Notes: generated by a model from the letters alone, not told the origin. DNA of 64,000 nt from Arenibacter troitsensis (GCF_900177645.1 NZ_FXAO01000002.1:1-64000); one strand, 5' to 3'. Numbered from the stretch's first letter, positions 1-8,270 are shown. Numbers and translations are program-made.

Positions 1-269
1 ACGTCGGCAGGGTTCACCACCATTGAACGCCAACCATAACCCTCAAAGCAACGATGGGCATGGTAACCACAGCAACCGGCCTCATAGACAACATTGACCT
101 CATGTCCTGCAAAATGTTTGTCTACATACTTCCGTAAAAGTTCCGGATCGGGAGCCATGCTAAAGGATTTGCCTGAAAAAAGGTCCGTGGAACAATGAAT
201 CTTCCAGCTTCGTTTGTGTATATCGATACCAATGAATAACTTAGGTGTGGCAGTAATTTGAGTGTTCAT
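1..269 (-). CDS. IS110-family transposase, N-terminal part (cut by window edge)
   Basis: The minus strand reads from an ATG at 267-269 into the window edge, giving 89 residues without a stop. The protein begins with a short leader followed by FIGIDIHKRSWKIH, which is the first DEDD-type catalytic block of IS110/IS1111 transposases; Asp in GIDIHK is the first acidic residue. Later residues include VVYEAGCCGYHAHRCF, the second conserved block with its acidic Glu. These enzymes act as recombinases with a RuvC-like fold and leave no target duplication. The rest of the gene lies outside the window. It is the only transposase seen, and it sits directly beside repeat element E1, which is notable because some IS1111 elements insert into integron attC sites. 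Confidence 0.9.
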   Translation of the reverse strand, partial: MNTQITATPKLFIGIDIHKRSWKIHCSTDLFSGKSFSMAPDPELLRKYVDKHFAGHEVNVVYEAGCCGYHAHRCFEGYGWRSMVVNPAD

Positions 270-344
270 ATCTTTAAGGTTTTAGCTATAATTTAAAGAT
301 ACTCGACTTACTGCTTTTTCATCGATGCTATAGCTCATTGCGGC

Positions 345-445
345 TGAATTCCTAATCGGAATTCATTGCAATTTGCTATCTTTCGGTTACTGCTGAAAAT
401 CATAGCTGATTTTCAGCAACAAGCCATACACAAACCGTTGTGGTG
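345..445 (+). repeat. Structured intergenic element, family E copy 1 (attC-like candidate)
   Basis: Two hairpins are visible. GAATTCC at 346-352 pairs with GGAATTC at 358-364. A perfect 12-base stem runs from 391-402 to 407-418 with loop tagc. The element then has an AGCCATACACAAACCG box and ends in GTTGTGG at 437-443, 39 bases before the acetyltransferase start. A related copy lies at 20654-20754. Boundaries are approximate. Confidence 0.6.
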
Positions 446-481
446 CATATAACAGGAACGCAGAAGAAACTGAAAAAGTAA

Positions 482-1012
482 ATGAAATTAACGATAAGAA
501 AAGAAAAACCAGAAGACTTTAAAACAGTCTTTAACCTTATAGAAAAGGCATTTGAAAATGAACAAATGAGCGACCACAAGGAACAGTTTTTAGTGGAACG
601 ATTGAGAAAGTCAAATGCTTTTGTTCCCGAACTTTCAATGGTAGCCGAAACTGAAAACAAAATTGTTGGACATATTCTGTTGACAAAACTTAAGATTAAA
701 AACGAATCGAACGAATTTGACTCATTGGCTTTAGCACCTGTTTCTGTGTTGCCTGAATTTCAAGGAAAAGGAATTGGCGGAAAATTGATAGTCGAAGCTC
801 ATAAAAAAGCTAAAGAATTAGGACATAAATCAATCGTTCTACTTGGACACGAAAATTACTATCCAAGATTTGGTTATGAACAAGCTGATAAATATGGAAT
901 CGAATTACCGTTTGAAGTTCCGAAAGAGAATTGTATGGTAATTGAATTGATTGAAAACGGACTTAAAGGAGTAAATGGAATGGTTGAATATCCAAAAGAG
1001 TTTTATGAATAA
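482..1012 (+). CDS. GNAT family N-acetyltransferase
   Basis: This 176-residue protein is a complete single-domain GNAT enzyme, expected to transfer an acetyl group from acetyl-CoA to an amine on an unknown substrate in the cytoplasm. The acetyl-CoA pyrophosphate loop is visible as QGKGIGG at residues 94-100, preceded by the beta-4 strand LAPVSVLPEF. The C-terminal YYPRFGYEQA at 126-135 resembles the YhbS-like subgroup. It is a lone gene between elements E1 and A1 with no operon partner, as expected for a cassette-type gene. The start ATG follows an A-rich stretch. The substrate cannot be deduced. Confidence 0.88.
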   Translation: MKLTIRKEKPEDFKTVFNLIEKAFENEQMSDHKEQFLVERLRKSNAFVPELSMVAETENKIVGHILLTKLKIKNESNEFDSLALAPVSVLPEFQGKGIGGKLIVEAHKKAKELGHKSIVLLGHENYYPRFGYEQADKYGIELPFEVPKENCMVIELIENGLKGVNGMVEYPKEFYE

Positions 1013-1022
1013 AAAATACGAC

Positions 1023-1160
1023 ACCACAACACCGTATATAAAAAATTGCTGGTGTTGTGCTAAAACAAAGGTCGTTGCACGTTTGCTATGTCTGAATTTC
1101 CTTCGGAAATTCCTCGCACGCAAACACGCTACTTTTCATATACAAAACCGATGATGTTGC
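1023..1160 (+). repeat. Structured intergenic element, family A copy 1 (attC-like candidate)
   Basis: It starts with CCACAACACCG after the acetyltransferase stop. Outer arms CGTATATAAAAAATTGCT (1033-1050) and ACGCTACTTTTCATATAC (1126-1143) are imperfectly complementary. An internal 8-base hairpin GAATTTCC/GGAAATTC spans 1094-1112 with loop ttc. The rest of 1161-1346 holds no convincing gene. Copy 2 at 6375-6511 has the same layout. Confidence 0.65.
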
Positions 1161-1346
1161 ATTCTCCTACGTCGACCCTATGTGCTACATCTCGTACCTC
1201 GATTCTCGCACAAAGGGAAATGCAACATCATCGCAGCGCTATGTCAGATCACATAAAACCGTAGGATAAGGGTACTTTTTCTAAGAACGACGCTTAACGG
1301 AAGAAACCAACGCAACATATCAAGTCACTATATGTAATCTGGACCG

Positions 1347-1477
1347 CCACATTTTATTCCCAATACCGTCGAAAACCAAAAAAGGTTTTCACTTTATTTC
1401 CATAAAATTGCCCACCAACGCTACAACCCGCCCACTGCTGTCGTAGATGTCGTAAATAGCGCTGCGTTATATGCCAT
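1347..1477 (+). repeat. Structured intergenic element, family C copy 1 (attC-like candidate)
   Basis: The element shares a TATTCCCAA box, the hairpin GAAAACC (1371-1377)/GGTTTTC (1384-1390), a TTTCCATAAAATT box and a CCCACTGC box with the copy at 27660-27790. It ends in GCGTTATATGCC (GTTATATGCC at 1466-1475), only six bases before the ATG of the next gene. Confidence 0.6.
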
Positions 1478-1481
1478 TTGA

Positions 1482-2234
1482 ATGAACAAAACTTTGAACA
1501 TAGAAGAAAGGAAACCTATTTGGATTGCATTATCTGATTTCTATCTTGACACGGAACTTCAAGAATCCGATTTCAGACATATTGCTTTCAAAATTATTGA
1601 AAGTCCTTATTCCTTTGAAAAAGTCAAAAAAATTAATAAGTATGAGATTTTCCCAGTGTTACAGCCAAATTTAATGAGCGTTGCTGGAGAATGGGCCGGC
1701 TTTGATGAAGAATGGTTAGTTAATCGAATTCAGGAATCGCTTTCCAAAAGGAATACGGTAAAGAAAATAGGAATTGAAGGCTCATACTTGACTTTTAAAT
1801 GGATGTTTAAAGATTATTGGGAAAGATTGGAAAAAGTTTACATCGAATTAAAATCAAATCCTGAATCTTATATACTTACTTGCAAAGAATTATGGAAAGC
1901 CAATATTGAGCCATTTGAATATTTAGAAAATAAACCAGAATTACAAAATAAGCTTGAAAGGATTGCTTTGAGACATAAGAATAGACTTTCGGACTTTTAC
2001 CAGTATCTGCAAGAAGGGCAATATTGGTTAAACCTTTGGACTGCATATTACCTACTCGAAGTTTTTGAGTTGAAAGAATCGGACAAACTAATCGGACTGA
2101 ATAATGAAGTTGGAATTATAGATTTTTGTATCGAGACAGTTCAGCGGAATCAACCGTATTTAGAAAAAGAAATAGCAAAGTCGAATTGCAAAAAATGGAT
2201 CAATAATAAAAAAACAGCATACAACAAGGAATAA
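1482..2234 (+). CDS. Uncharacterised protein, DUF7079-like N-terminus
   Basis: The protein has 250 residues, no signal peptide and no membrane segment. The first ~100 residues include ERKPIWIALSDFYLDTEL, ESPYSFEKV and NLMSVAGEWAGFDEEWL, a pattern I associate with the uncharacterised DUF7079 family; this assignment is from memory and not verified. The second half (about 110-240) is helical and charged, with no motif I recognise, so the protein may be a two-part fusion. The ATG lies six bases after the end of repeat C1, which makes the gene look like the cargo of a cassette. No catalytic residues can be named. Confidence 0.7.
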   Translation: MNKTLNIEERKPIWIALSDFYLDTELQESDFRHIAFKIIESPYSFEKVKKINKYEIFPVLQPNLMSVAGEWAGFDEEWLVNRIQESLSKRNTVKKIGIEGSYLTFKWMFKDYWERLEKVYIELKSNPESYILTCKELWKANIEPFEYLENKPELQNKLERIALRHKNRLSDFYQYLQEGQYWLNLWTAYYLLEVFELKESDKLIGLNNEVGIIDFCIETVQRNQPYLEKEIAKSNCKKWINNKKTAYNKE

Positions 2235-2397
2235 CGGCAATTACGGCAGATTCGACTACGTCCGAATCCACTCGGAATTGCTAATGTCAGTGCTTAACCG
2301 AAAATTATTAATTCTAAATCCGTAACTGACGGTAATACAAAACCGTAGTGCGTCATTTGAAAACCAGCGCGAATAAAAATTAAATAAATGATTAATT
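2235..2397 (+). repeat. Gene-free spacer with attC-like end
   Basis: The spacer begins right at the stop codon with TAACGGCAATTACGGC. It contains the inverted pair CAGT...ACTG around an AT-rich core, and then an ACAAAACCGTAGTGCGTC box like the ends of the other elements, about 45 bases before the next start. No second copy was found in this window, so it is a weaker candidate. Confidence 0.35.
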
Positions 2398-2919
2398 ATG
2401 AGATTTAACACCATTAAGGTTTCAGATTTCTGGGAAGATAGCGATTACGCCCAAGAAGAGTATGTGGAGCAATATCTTACTGATGAACTCATTACATCAA
2501 TTGAAAAGGACCTTGGTTATAAGCTTCCAGCGTCTTATATAGAATTAATGAAATTACAGAACGGCGGGATTCCTAAAAACACTTGTTTTCCCACAAACGA
2601 AAGCACATCTTGGGCAGAAGACCATATAGCTATTACTGGAATAATGGGCATAGGAAGGGAAAAACCAAATTCGCTATGTGGAGAATATGGCAGTAAATTT
2701 TGGATTGAGGATTGGGGATATCCTGATACGGGAATTTATATTTGTGACTGTCCATCGGGAGGGCACGATATGGTAATGTTAGATTATTCTAATTGTGGAA
2801 AGCAAGGTGAACCCGAAGTTGTACATATTGATCAAGAATATGACTATAAAAAGACATGGCTTGCGAAGGATTTTGAAACTTTTATTAGTGGACTTAAAAA
2901 CGAAAATGATTACGATTAA
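2398..2919 (+). CDS. SMI1/KNR4 (SUKH) family protein
   Basis: This 173-residue cytoplasmic protein matches the SMI1/KNR4 fold over residues 30-160: IEKDLGYKLPASYIELMKLQNGG is the typical N-terminal signature, followed by a GIMGIG turn and a late LAKDFETFISGL helix. In bacteria such proteins often act as immunity proteins against contact-dependent or polymorphic toxins, or as ligand-binding scaffolds. No toxin gene is next to it, so an orphan immunity role is only an inference. It is a single gene in the cassette-like region, and the next gene starts 83 bases downstream. Confidence 0.85.
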   Translation: MRFNTIKVSDFWEDSDYAQEEYVEQYLTDELITSIEKDLGYKLPASYIELMKLQNGGIPKNTCFPTNESTSWAEDHIAITGIMGIGREKPNSLCGEYGSKFWIEDWGYPDTGIYICDCPSGGHDMVMLDYSNCGKQGEPEVVHIDQEYDYKKTWLAKDFETFISGLKNENDYD

Positions 2920-3002
2920 AGTATTGCTGCTCATATTAACTTGATACTAACTGGTAGGCCTTACAAAATACTTCAGCGAATACTAACATTTATAGGAAAA
3001 AG

Positions 3003-3698
3003 ATGAAAAAAGGATGCCCTGTATGTATTGATGAAAACACAATTACTTTTTCGGAAAATTTTCTGCGTTCAGAATACAACGCAAAACTGGATAAAGCGGA
3101 AGCAGTAGGTGCCACACGGTTATATAAATGCGCTGATTGTAATTCGGATTTCTATAAGGAAAAGAGTATGTACCATAAATTGACAGAACGTTCAAAGCAG
3201 GTATTGATTGCCTTTTTTAAACGTGATCTGGTTTTGAATAAAATGTTTAAAGACCAAGCTAGCCAAATTGGAATTACAGAAAACTATAATGGCGACAAAT
3301 TAATTCCCGCTAAAATAGAACTGAACAACGGAGTGGTTCATGAAATAGCCAGAATACAACTATCCAAAAATCCACCAATGGAATTTGATTTTGATTCTTT
3401 CGAAAGTATAGTTTACATGGATGAAGTAAAATCGATAAGTAGTAGCGATTTTGCGTTATCTAAAGAAATTAGAGAGGAATCTAAAAATGCCGACGAATTA
3501 AGAATGGGTTTTTATCCAACGGTTTTAAAGACTACTGATAACAGAAAAGTTGTCATCAACAGTTTGGCATTGTTTTTTGACTCGCATCAAATAAAAGGTT
3601 CTGATTTAGAGCTGGCAAATGAAACCTTTGATTTCACGAATGATCAATACATCTATGAGGCTCTTCTAAAAGAAGTATTGGTAATAGCAAGAGAATAA
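3003..3698 (+). CDS. Hypothetical protein with N-terminal four-cysteine zinc ribbon
   Basis: The 231-residue protein carries CPVC at residues 5-8 and CADC at 43-46, a spacing suitable for one structural zinc ion. The remainder has mixed alpha/beta character without a membrane segment or signal peptide and matches no family I recognise. A hydrophobic patch near the C-terminus (YIYEALLKEVLVIA) suggests a folded domain. It lies 83 bases after the SMI1/KNR4 gene with no repeat in between, so the two may be co-transcribed. The function is unknown; an adaptor or nucleic-acid-binding role is only speculation from the zinc ribbon. Confidence 0.7.
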   Translation: MKKGCPVCIDENTITFSENFLRSEYNAKLDKAEAVGATRLYKCADCNSDFYKEKSMYHKLTERSKQVLIAFFKRDLVLNKMFKDQASQIGITENYNGDKLIPAKIELNNGVVHEIARIQLSKNPPMEFDFDSFESIVYMDEVKSISSSDFALSKEIREESKNADELRMGFYPTVLKTTDNRKVVINSLALFFDSHQIKGSDLELANETFDFTNDQYIYEALLKEVLVIARE

Positions 3699-3840
3699 AT
3701 AGGCTGCAGAACAATCATTCCGTCCTGGCAATAAAACATCATATATCCTTAGGCTCCTTATTTTTAATCATGTAACACCTTCATATAAATGATGCTCAAA
3801 AACACTAATTTTATTGACACTTTTTCATAAGCAAAAAAAA

Positions 3841-4503
3841 ATGAATGACCTGATAATTTTTAACTACCTAATAAATAAAACATTAAAAGGAAAATTTAAA
3901 GATAGCGGCTGGTCTGGAACAAGTCCTGTTTTTTATAAAAAAGATATTCCTAACATTATAAAGTGTGTAGAGCTTATAAAACTGATCAATCAAGATATTT
4001 TTTGTTGTTATCTTAAAATCTATTCTAGCTTCAACTTTTCAAATTCTATCAAAGGTAGAGGCATTCAATCGCTCAACGAGATATTCATTATCGGTTTAAC
4101 CCCAAAAAAAGTTTCGAATGAGGCCTATTATTGGGATTTATCAAAGCACGATGACTCAAATTCTAAACAAATGGATTTGTTATGGGAAGCCATCATAAGG
4201 CACGGTAATGCTTTTTTTGATAACTTTAATGAGTTTCCAGCCTCCTTTTTAGATATAAAACCAGAAGATTTTCTAAAAGGTACCGTACAGTTATTCGGCG
4301 CATACGAAGTTTATAACCAGGTAGCCTACTTAAATTTTTTAAAAGAGGCACATATAGCCAGTAATGATACCATAACAGCTGCTGCTTTTTCTGAACTGGC
4401 AATAGAACGGTTTTTAAAAAATATAGAGGGTAAAAATGTAGCCCAAAATAAAGAATACAAATCTTATTTAAATTCCTTACGGATGCCAAATACACATAGA
4501 TAA
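3841..4503 (+). CDS. Hypothetical cytoplasmic protein
   Basis: I take the ATG at 3841, preceded by an A-rich stretch, giving 220 residues. An in-frame TTG at 3814 would add nine residues but has weaker support. The protein is soluble. It has an aromatic N-terminal half (FKDSGWSGTSPVFY, YYWDLSKHD) and a helical C-terminal half ending near ERFLKNIEGK. No family is recognised. It is a lone plus-strand gene, and a small membrane-protein gene follows after 55 bases, so the two may be transcribed together. Confidence 0.6.
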   Translation: MNDLIIFNYLINKTLKGKFKDSGWSGTSPVFYKKDIPNIIKCVELIKLINQDIFCCYLKIYSSFNFSNSIKGRGIQSLNEIFIIGLTPKKVSNEAYYWDLSKHDDSNSKQMDLLWEAIIRHGNAFFDNFNEFPASFLDIKPEDFLKGTVQLFGAYEVYNQVAYLNFLKEAHIASNDTITAAAFSELAIERFLKNIEGKNVAQNKEYKSYLNSLRMPNTHR

Positions 4504-4558
4504 ATTAAAACATAAACTCGATGTAAATAAACTTGTCCAACCAATAAATTAAGGCCAA

Positions 4559-4846
4559 TTGAAATATAAAAAGACCATAATCTATATAATGCTTGGGTTG
4601 CCACTTCTTATCTATCCATTTGTTTTACTTGCCAACATAATGAGTGCAGTAGCTGAACCAAGCAATACTTCAGATTTTAAAAAAATCATAGTACAAGGAT
4701 TTTTATTGACCAGTAGCTTGTATCCGGTGAGTTATTTTCTATCGTTGTTACCATTTATCAGAAAACGAAAATATGGTTTTGTGATTTCTCTAATTCACCT
4801 TTTTTTAATTCTGGTACTTTTTACTTTATGGAATTATCTTGACTAG
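4559..4846 (+). CDS. Small membrane protein, unknown function
   Basis: This 95-residue protein begins at a TTG codon (LysTyrLysLys follow) and has three likely membrane segments: about residues 5-27, 46-66 and 72-93. A short basic loop, FIRKRKYG, separates the last two. It matches no family I know. No ATG is available upstream in frame, so the TTG start is the best choice, though not certain. The spacing to the preceding gene is 55 bases. The 242-base gap after it contains an AATCCTAATTTAGTGTTTCTAG-type AT-rich sequence and a GCGCTGCATTGTTATTAA box that weakly resembles the attC-like ends. Confidence 0.55.
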   Translation: MKYKKTIIYIMLGLPLLIYPFVLLANIMSAVAEPSNTSDFKKIIVQGFLLTSSLYPVSYFLSLLPFIRKRKYGFVISLIHLFLILVLFTLWNYLD

Positions 4847-5088
4847 TTTGTTAGTGTGTTTTAAATCCTAATTTAGTGTTTCTAGGATTTCTTTATGAAA
4901 GATGATTGTAACCAACTGTTCAATCTTAAATTTAGTGATCGGAATCGTGCATAGCGCTGCATTGTTATTAATCGCTCAAAAAGGTTGAAAAACACCAAAC
5001 CTAACAATTGAAAATTTATCTATCTTTATATTGAAATCGTGGAGTTTTTGAACATCCTAGTTAATGTTTAAATTCAAATACTTGTAAT

Positions 5089-5475
5089 ATGAAGTATGCA
5101 GTATTGTTATTCGCATTTACTTTTTTATGCTGTTCCAAAGATGATACAAAAAGTCAGACCTCTGCTAGCCTAATAGGAAAATGGGTTGAGACTGAAACTC
5201 GAATGGACACTTTGTTTTTCGAATCCATAGACGATGTGGATTTTATGAATTTGAACAGGGGAAAAGAACTAAGAAACGGTAATTTGTTACCCAAACCTCA
5301 CTCAGGAACCTATATATATAAACTCTTAGAAGAAAAAATATCTTTAAATTGGGTGTTATCCAGCAATTCCAACTTTAATGACTATTATTTTGAAGTTATT
5401 GATAATAGACTGAATATTGGAAATTTTTATAATTCCACATCGGGGGAAACCTTGACTTTTGAAAGATTAGATTAA
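5089..5475 (+). CDS. Putative lipocalin-like lipoprotein
   Basis: The 128-residue product starts with a lipoprotein signal, FAFTFLCCSKDD, with lipidation expected on the second Cys. The mature part opens with ASLIGKWVETETR, the usual beginning of small lipocalin-like or META-type beta barrels in Bacteroidota, and ends in alternating strands (GETLTFERLD). It is probably anchored in the outer membrane or its inner face. The ligand is unknown. It is a single gene between spacers, and no catalytic residues are apparent. Confidence 0.65.
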   Translation: MKYAVLLFAFTFLCCSKDDTKSQTSASLIGKWVETETRMDTLFFESIDDVDFMNLNRGKELRNGNLLPKPHSGTYIYKLLEEKISLNWVLSSNSNFNDYYFEVIDNRLNIGNFYNSTSGETLTFERLD

Positions 5476-5872
5476 CACCTCGTTCACAATAATAGAAGGA
5501 CCTCCCTAGGCCGCAAATTCTGCGCAAATGGACTCCCCTCGGACGGCAAAAATAAGGAAACGCAATCGCTCGTGCTTACTCGTACATGTTGCTACAAATT
5601 ACAACAAAACCTATAAACAGTAAGGGCTTTGGACTTAATCCTTAGCTTTGCGTATTTTAATGAAGTCCACAAAATCTTTGGGATTTTACATTAAACAAGG
5701 AATAGAAAAAACAAAACCTGCCCGTACCGAAAAGGCACGTTCGGGCGGGTAAAAAGCATTGGAAAGTAAATCAGACCATGCCCTATGCGTGGCAAACGGA
5801 AACGAAAATGTTACCTTACAGGCCTTCTTGCCATAGCCGAGTGGTTGTGCAACAATTGAAAAAAATACGCGA
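5476..5872 (+). repeat. Gene-free spacer ending in family D element copy 1 (attC-like candidate)
   Basis: Within this 397-base gap, 5660-5850 resembles 17,470-17,622. Shared parts are a GTCCACAAAATC box, a purine-rich AAAAAAC stretch, and the hairpin CCTGCCCG (5717-5724)/CGGGCGGG (5742-5749) with a GGCACGTTC loop. The spacer ends in GTTGTGC at 5844-5850, 22 bases before the next ATG. No coding potential was found. Confidence 0.5.
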
Positions 5873-6367
5873 ATGAAAAAATATTTCCTGATTTTAGCTT
5901 TAGTAATTAGTTCAGCAACTTATTCCCAAGATTTACCAACTGAACCAGCAAACGGATTTGCATTTCCTTTAGGGACAAAGTTTACCATAAAAATGCATCC
6001 GACCGATTCAACAAATTTTGACTATTCCGTAATAAAATTAGAACCCTTTCAAGAAATTGTTGACATTTATGAGAATGATTCACTTTTTAAAGATCCTGAC
6101 GAAAAAAATGGAACAATTGAATTCTATTTTTGTTTAGGCACAAGCGTAGAAACAGACGAGGAAAAAGAAAAAAATATGAAAGTTCTGTTACTTATGAAAA
6201 ATCTGACTGAAAACTCATTCGGATACAATTCCGACATACAAACTGAAGAAAATGGGGAATTTAAAACGACTTCAAATGTTGGAACATATTCCGGTGCAAA
6301 AGGAACAGAAATATGGCCATATATGATTCACCAAATAGCACTAAACGAATTTAAAATCGCTAAATAA
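5873..6367 (+). CDS. Secreted hypothetical protein
   Basis: The protein has 164 residues with a clear cleavable signal peptide, FLILALVISSATYSQ, cut near residue 19. The mature part starts with a proline- and phenylalanine-rich stretch (LPTEPANGFAFPLGTKF) and then alternates short strands with acidic loops. No enzyme motif or known domain is recognised. It is probably periplasmic or surface-exposed. The gene stands alone between element D1 and element A2. Confidence 0.65.
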   Translation: MKKYFLILALVISSATYSQDLPTEPANGFAFPLGTKFTIKMHPTDSTNFDYSVIKLEPFQEIVDIYENDSLFKDPDEKNGTIEFYFCLGTSVETDEEKEKNMKVLLLMKNLTENSFGYNSDIQTEENGEFKTTSNVGTYSGAKGTEIWPYMIHQIALNEFKIAK

Positions 6368-6374
6368 AAACATT

Positions 6375-6511
6375 GCACAACATCGTATAAAAAAAATTGC
6401 TAGTTTTAGTTAAACCAATATCAGTTGCACGTTCGCCAGCTTCTGATTTTCCTTTGGAAAATCCTCGCTCGCAAACACGCAGCTTTTCTTATACATTAAC
6501 GTATTTTGTGC
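6375..6511 (+). repeat. Structured intergenic element, family A copy 2 (attC-like candidate)
   Basis: Outer boxes GCACAA (6375-6380) and TTGTGC (6506-6511) are complementary. Arms CGTATAAAAAAAATTGCT (6384-6401) and ACGCAGCTTTTCTTATAC (6477-6494) pair imperfectly. The internal hairpin GATTTTCC/GGAAAATC (6445-6463, loop ttt) differs from copy 1 by a compensatory A-T to T-A exchange. Confidence 0.65.
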
Positions 6512-6535
6512 ATCATAATGACCCGTCCTGAATAA

Positions 6536-7063
6536 ATGTTTGATGAAATTTTTAAAAATACTGGTAACACAAAATCGTTCTCGAAAGGAGCTATACTTCA
6601 AAGTGCTGGTCAAAAATTGGCCAAGGCGTTTTATGTAAAAAAAGGTCTTTTAAAAAGTTATATTGTTGATGAAAAAGGTAAAGAACACATTTTTATGTTT
6701 GCATCTGAAGGCTGGATCGTCTCAGATATAGAATCCCAAGCTTTTAACAATGAAACAGTACTTTTCATAGAAGCCATCGAAAACTCAGAAGTTGTACTTG
6801 TAGATGTAAGTGATTTTTCTCAATCAGAAAAAAACCAAAAAGAGTTTAAATTAATTTTAGAAGCATTAACAAAAAGAATGGGTGTTATGCAAAGACGCAT
6901 TTTATCGTTAATGAGTGCATCAGCTAGAGAGCGCTATGAGTATTTTCTTCAAACATATCCAGAACTACCCAATCGGGTACCTCAAAAAATGATTGCATCC
7001 TATCTTGGAATTACACCTGAAGCGTTGAGCACGATAAGAAATAAAATTACCAAAAGACATTAA
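6536..7063 (+). CDS. Crp/Fnr-family transcriptional regulator 1
   Basis: The 175-residue protein has a cyclic-nucleotide-type beta-roll (about 10-100), a dimer helix, and a C-terminal winged helix-turn-helix with IASYLGITPEALSTIR. The phosphate-binding Arg-Ala motif of Crp is absent and there is no cysteine at all, so neither cAMP nor an Fe-S cluster is a likely signal. Two palindromes TTAATCTA(G/C)ATTAA follow, at 7081-7094 and 7770-7783, each set up to activate a downstream promoter. The regulator therefore probably controls the ribA-like gene and the doxX operon. It is closely related to the regulator at 29679, which also precedes a doxX gene. Confidence 0.88.
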   Translation: MFDEIFKNTGNTKSFSKGAILQSAGQKLAKAFYVKKGLLKSYIVDEKGKEHIFMFASEGWIVSDIESQAFNNETVLFIEAIENSEVVLVDVSDFSQSEKNQKEFKLILEALTKRMGVMQRRILSLMSASARERYEYFLQTYPELPNRVPQKMIASYLGITPEALSTIRNKITKRH

Positions 7064-7080
7064 GCAATTCACCTTATTTC

Positions 7081-7094
7081 TTAATCTAGATTAA
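7081..7094 (+). promoter_or_regulatory. Predicted Crp/Fnr-1 operator upstream of ribA-like gene
   Basis: Perfect 14-base palindrome TTAATCTAGATTAA in the context TTTC...TG, 17 bases after the regulator stop. A TTTG -7 box ends at 7124, 36.5 bases from the palindrome centre. The predicted transcription start (~7129) rules out translation from a GTG at 7124. Confidence 0.7.
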
Positions 7095-7165
7095 TGTTTA
7101 AAACTATATAAATAACAACCTTTGTGGTTATCATTTCATATAGCAAGACATTAATATTTACCACT

Positions 7166-7765
7166 ATGTTACTTCATAAAGAAAAAGTACAGTTTTCTAA
7201 TACCGCTAAATTACCAACTAAGTATGGACTATTTAACATTGTTTCCTTTAAAGAAGACAACAGTGAAAAGGAGCATTTAATTGTTACAATAGGAAATTTA
7301 AAAAACAAAGAAAATGTTCTTACCAGAGTACACTCAGAATGTTTAACTGGAGATGTTTTTACCTCACTAAAATGTGATTGCGGTGAACAACTAGAAACAA
7401 GCATGAAATTGGTAGCTGAAAAAAAAGAAGGTATTATCATTTACCTAAAACAAGAAGGACGTGGAATTGGTCTTTTTAATAAAGTAAATGCTTACGCTTT
7501 ACAAGACGAAGGACTAGACACCATAGCCGCCAATCATTCATTGGGTTTTGACACCGATTTAAGAACGTTTGATATCGTTGCCAATGTGATTGATTTTCTG
7601 GGTGTTGCATCCATAAAACTATTAACAAATAATCCAGAGAAATTAAATACCATTTCTAAATCTACGGGCATTTCAACAAATGTGCAACCGCTTAGAACTA
7701 AACCGAACAAGTATAATCTTGACTATTTAACGATAAAAAAACAACAGCTTAAGCACACGCTTTAA
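7166..7765 (+). CDS. GTP cyclohydrolase II-like protein (RibA type, standalone)
   Basis: From the ATG at 7166 the product has 199 residues and matches GTP cyclohydrolase II. The zinc-binding segment SECLTGDVFTSLKCDCG carries three Cys, followed by QEGRGIGLFNKVNAYALQ and a C-terminal LGVASIKLLTNNPEKL. These enzymes open the GTP ring in the first step of riboflavin synthesis. Most Bacteroidota fuse this domain to RibB, so a lone copy inside a regulated stress-type cluster is probably an extra, inducible enzyme or a paralogue. A GTG at 7124 was rejected because it overlaps the predicted -7 box. Palindromic operators flank the gene on both sides. Confidence 0.88.
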   Translation: MLLHKEKVQFSNTAKLPTKYGLFNIVSFKEDNSEKEHLIVTIGNLKNKENVLTRVHSECLTGDVFTSLKCDCGEQLETSMKLVAEKKEGIIIYLKQEGRGIGLFNKVNAYALQDEGLDTIAANHSLGFDTDLRTFDIVANVIDFLGVASIKLLTNNPEKLNTISKSTGISTNVQPLRTKPNKYNLDYLTIKKQQLKHTL

Positions 7766-7769
7766 TTTC

Positions 7770-7783
7770 TTAATCTACATTAA
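7770..7783 (+). promoter_or_regulatory. Predicted Crp/Fnr-1 operator upstream of doxX operon
   Basis: TTAATCTACATTAA in the context TTTC...TG, one mismatch from the site at 7081. It lies four bases after the ribA-like stop. The -7 box GAAATTTG ends at 7813, again 36.5 bases from the centre, and the doxX start follows 26 bases later. Confidence 0.7.
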
Positions 7784-7838
7784 TGCATAACCCTATTGCA
7801 TTGATGAAATTTGCGCTATTAATTTAAAAACATAAAAA

Positions 7839-8255
7839 ATGACTACAATAGCAAAATCTAAACAATCAAAAGCATTAAACGTTTTACTTTGGATAGCACA
7901 AGGTCTTATTGCATTAACCTTAATTTGGGCAGCATACGCCAAATTGCTTCAACCCATTGAAGAAACTGCAAAAATGCTACCATGGGCTTTGGACAATCCT
8001 AAACTACTTACTTTCACTGGAATAATAGATTTACTCGGCGGTATAGGTATCATCTTACCAGCAGCTCTTAAAATACAACCAAAACTATCTGTTTATGCTG
8101 CTTACGGTACTATTGTTCTTATGATTGCTGCAAGTATTTTTCATGTTTCAAGAGGAGAATCATCATTAATTGGTATGAATATATTTTTCTTTATGCTTGC
8201 TGTGTTTGTAGTATGGGGACGTACTAAAAAAGCACTTGTTTTACCTAAACAATAG
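7839..8255 (+). CDS. DoxX family membrane protein 1
   Basis: The 138-residue protein has four membrane segments (about 12-32, 52-72, 80-100, 108-126) and the DoxX-type features LIALTLIWAAYAKLLQP, LLGGIGIILPA and FHVSRGESSLIGMN. DoxX proteins are small quinone- or redox-linked membrane proteins whose exact reaction is mostly unknown. It is the first gene of an operon with the dioxygenase (15 bases downstream) and the NAD(P)-binding protein. The nearly identical design of the gene at 30234, also behind a Crp/Fnr gene, suggests a shared role. Confidence 0.88.
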   Translation: MTTIAKSKQSKALNVLLWIAQGLIALTLIWAAYAKLLQPIEETAKMLPWALDNPKLLTFTGIIDLLGGIGIILPAALKIQPKLSVYAAYGTIVLMIAASIFHVSRGESSLIGMNIFFFMLAVFVVWGRTKKALVLPKQ

Positions 8256-8270
8256 ATTGAACATTCTAGC

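Noticed and set aside
7124-7165. GTG start extending the ribA-like protein by 14 residues
   Set aside because: The GTG shares its G with the predicted TTTG -7 box, so it would lie upstream of the transcription start; the ATG at 7166 also fits the family start.
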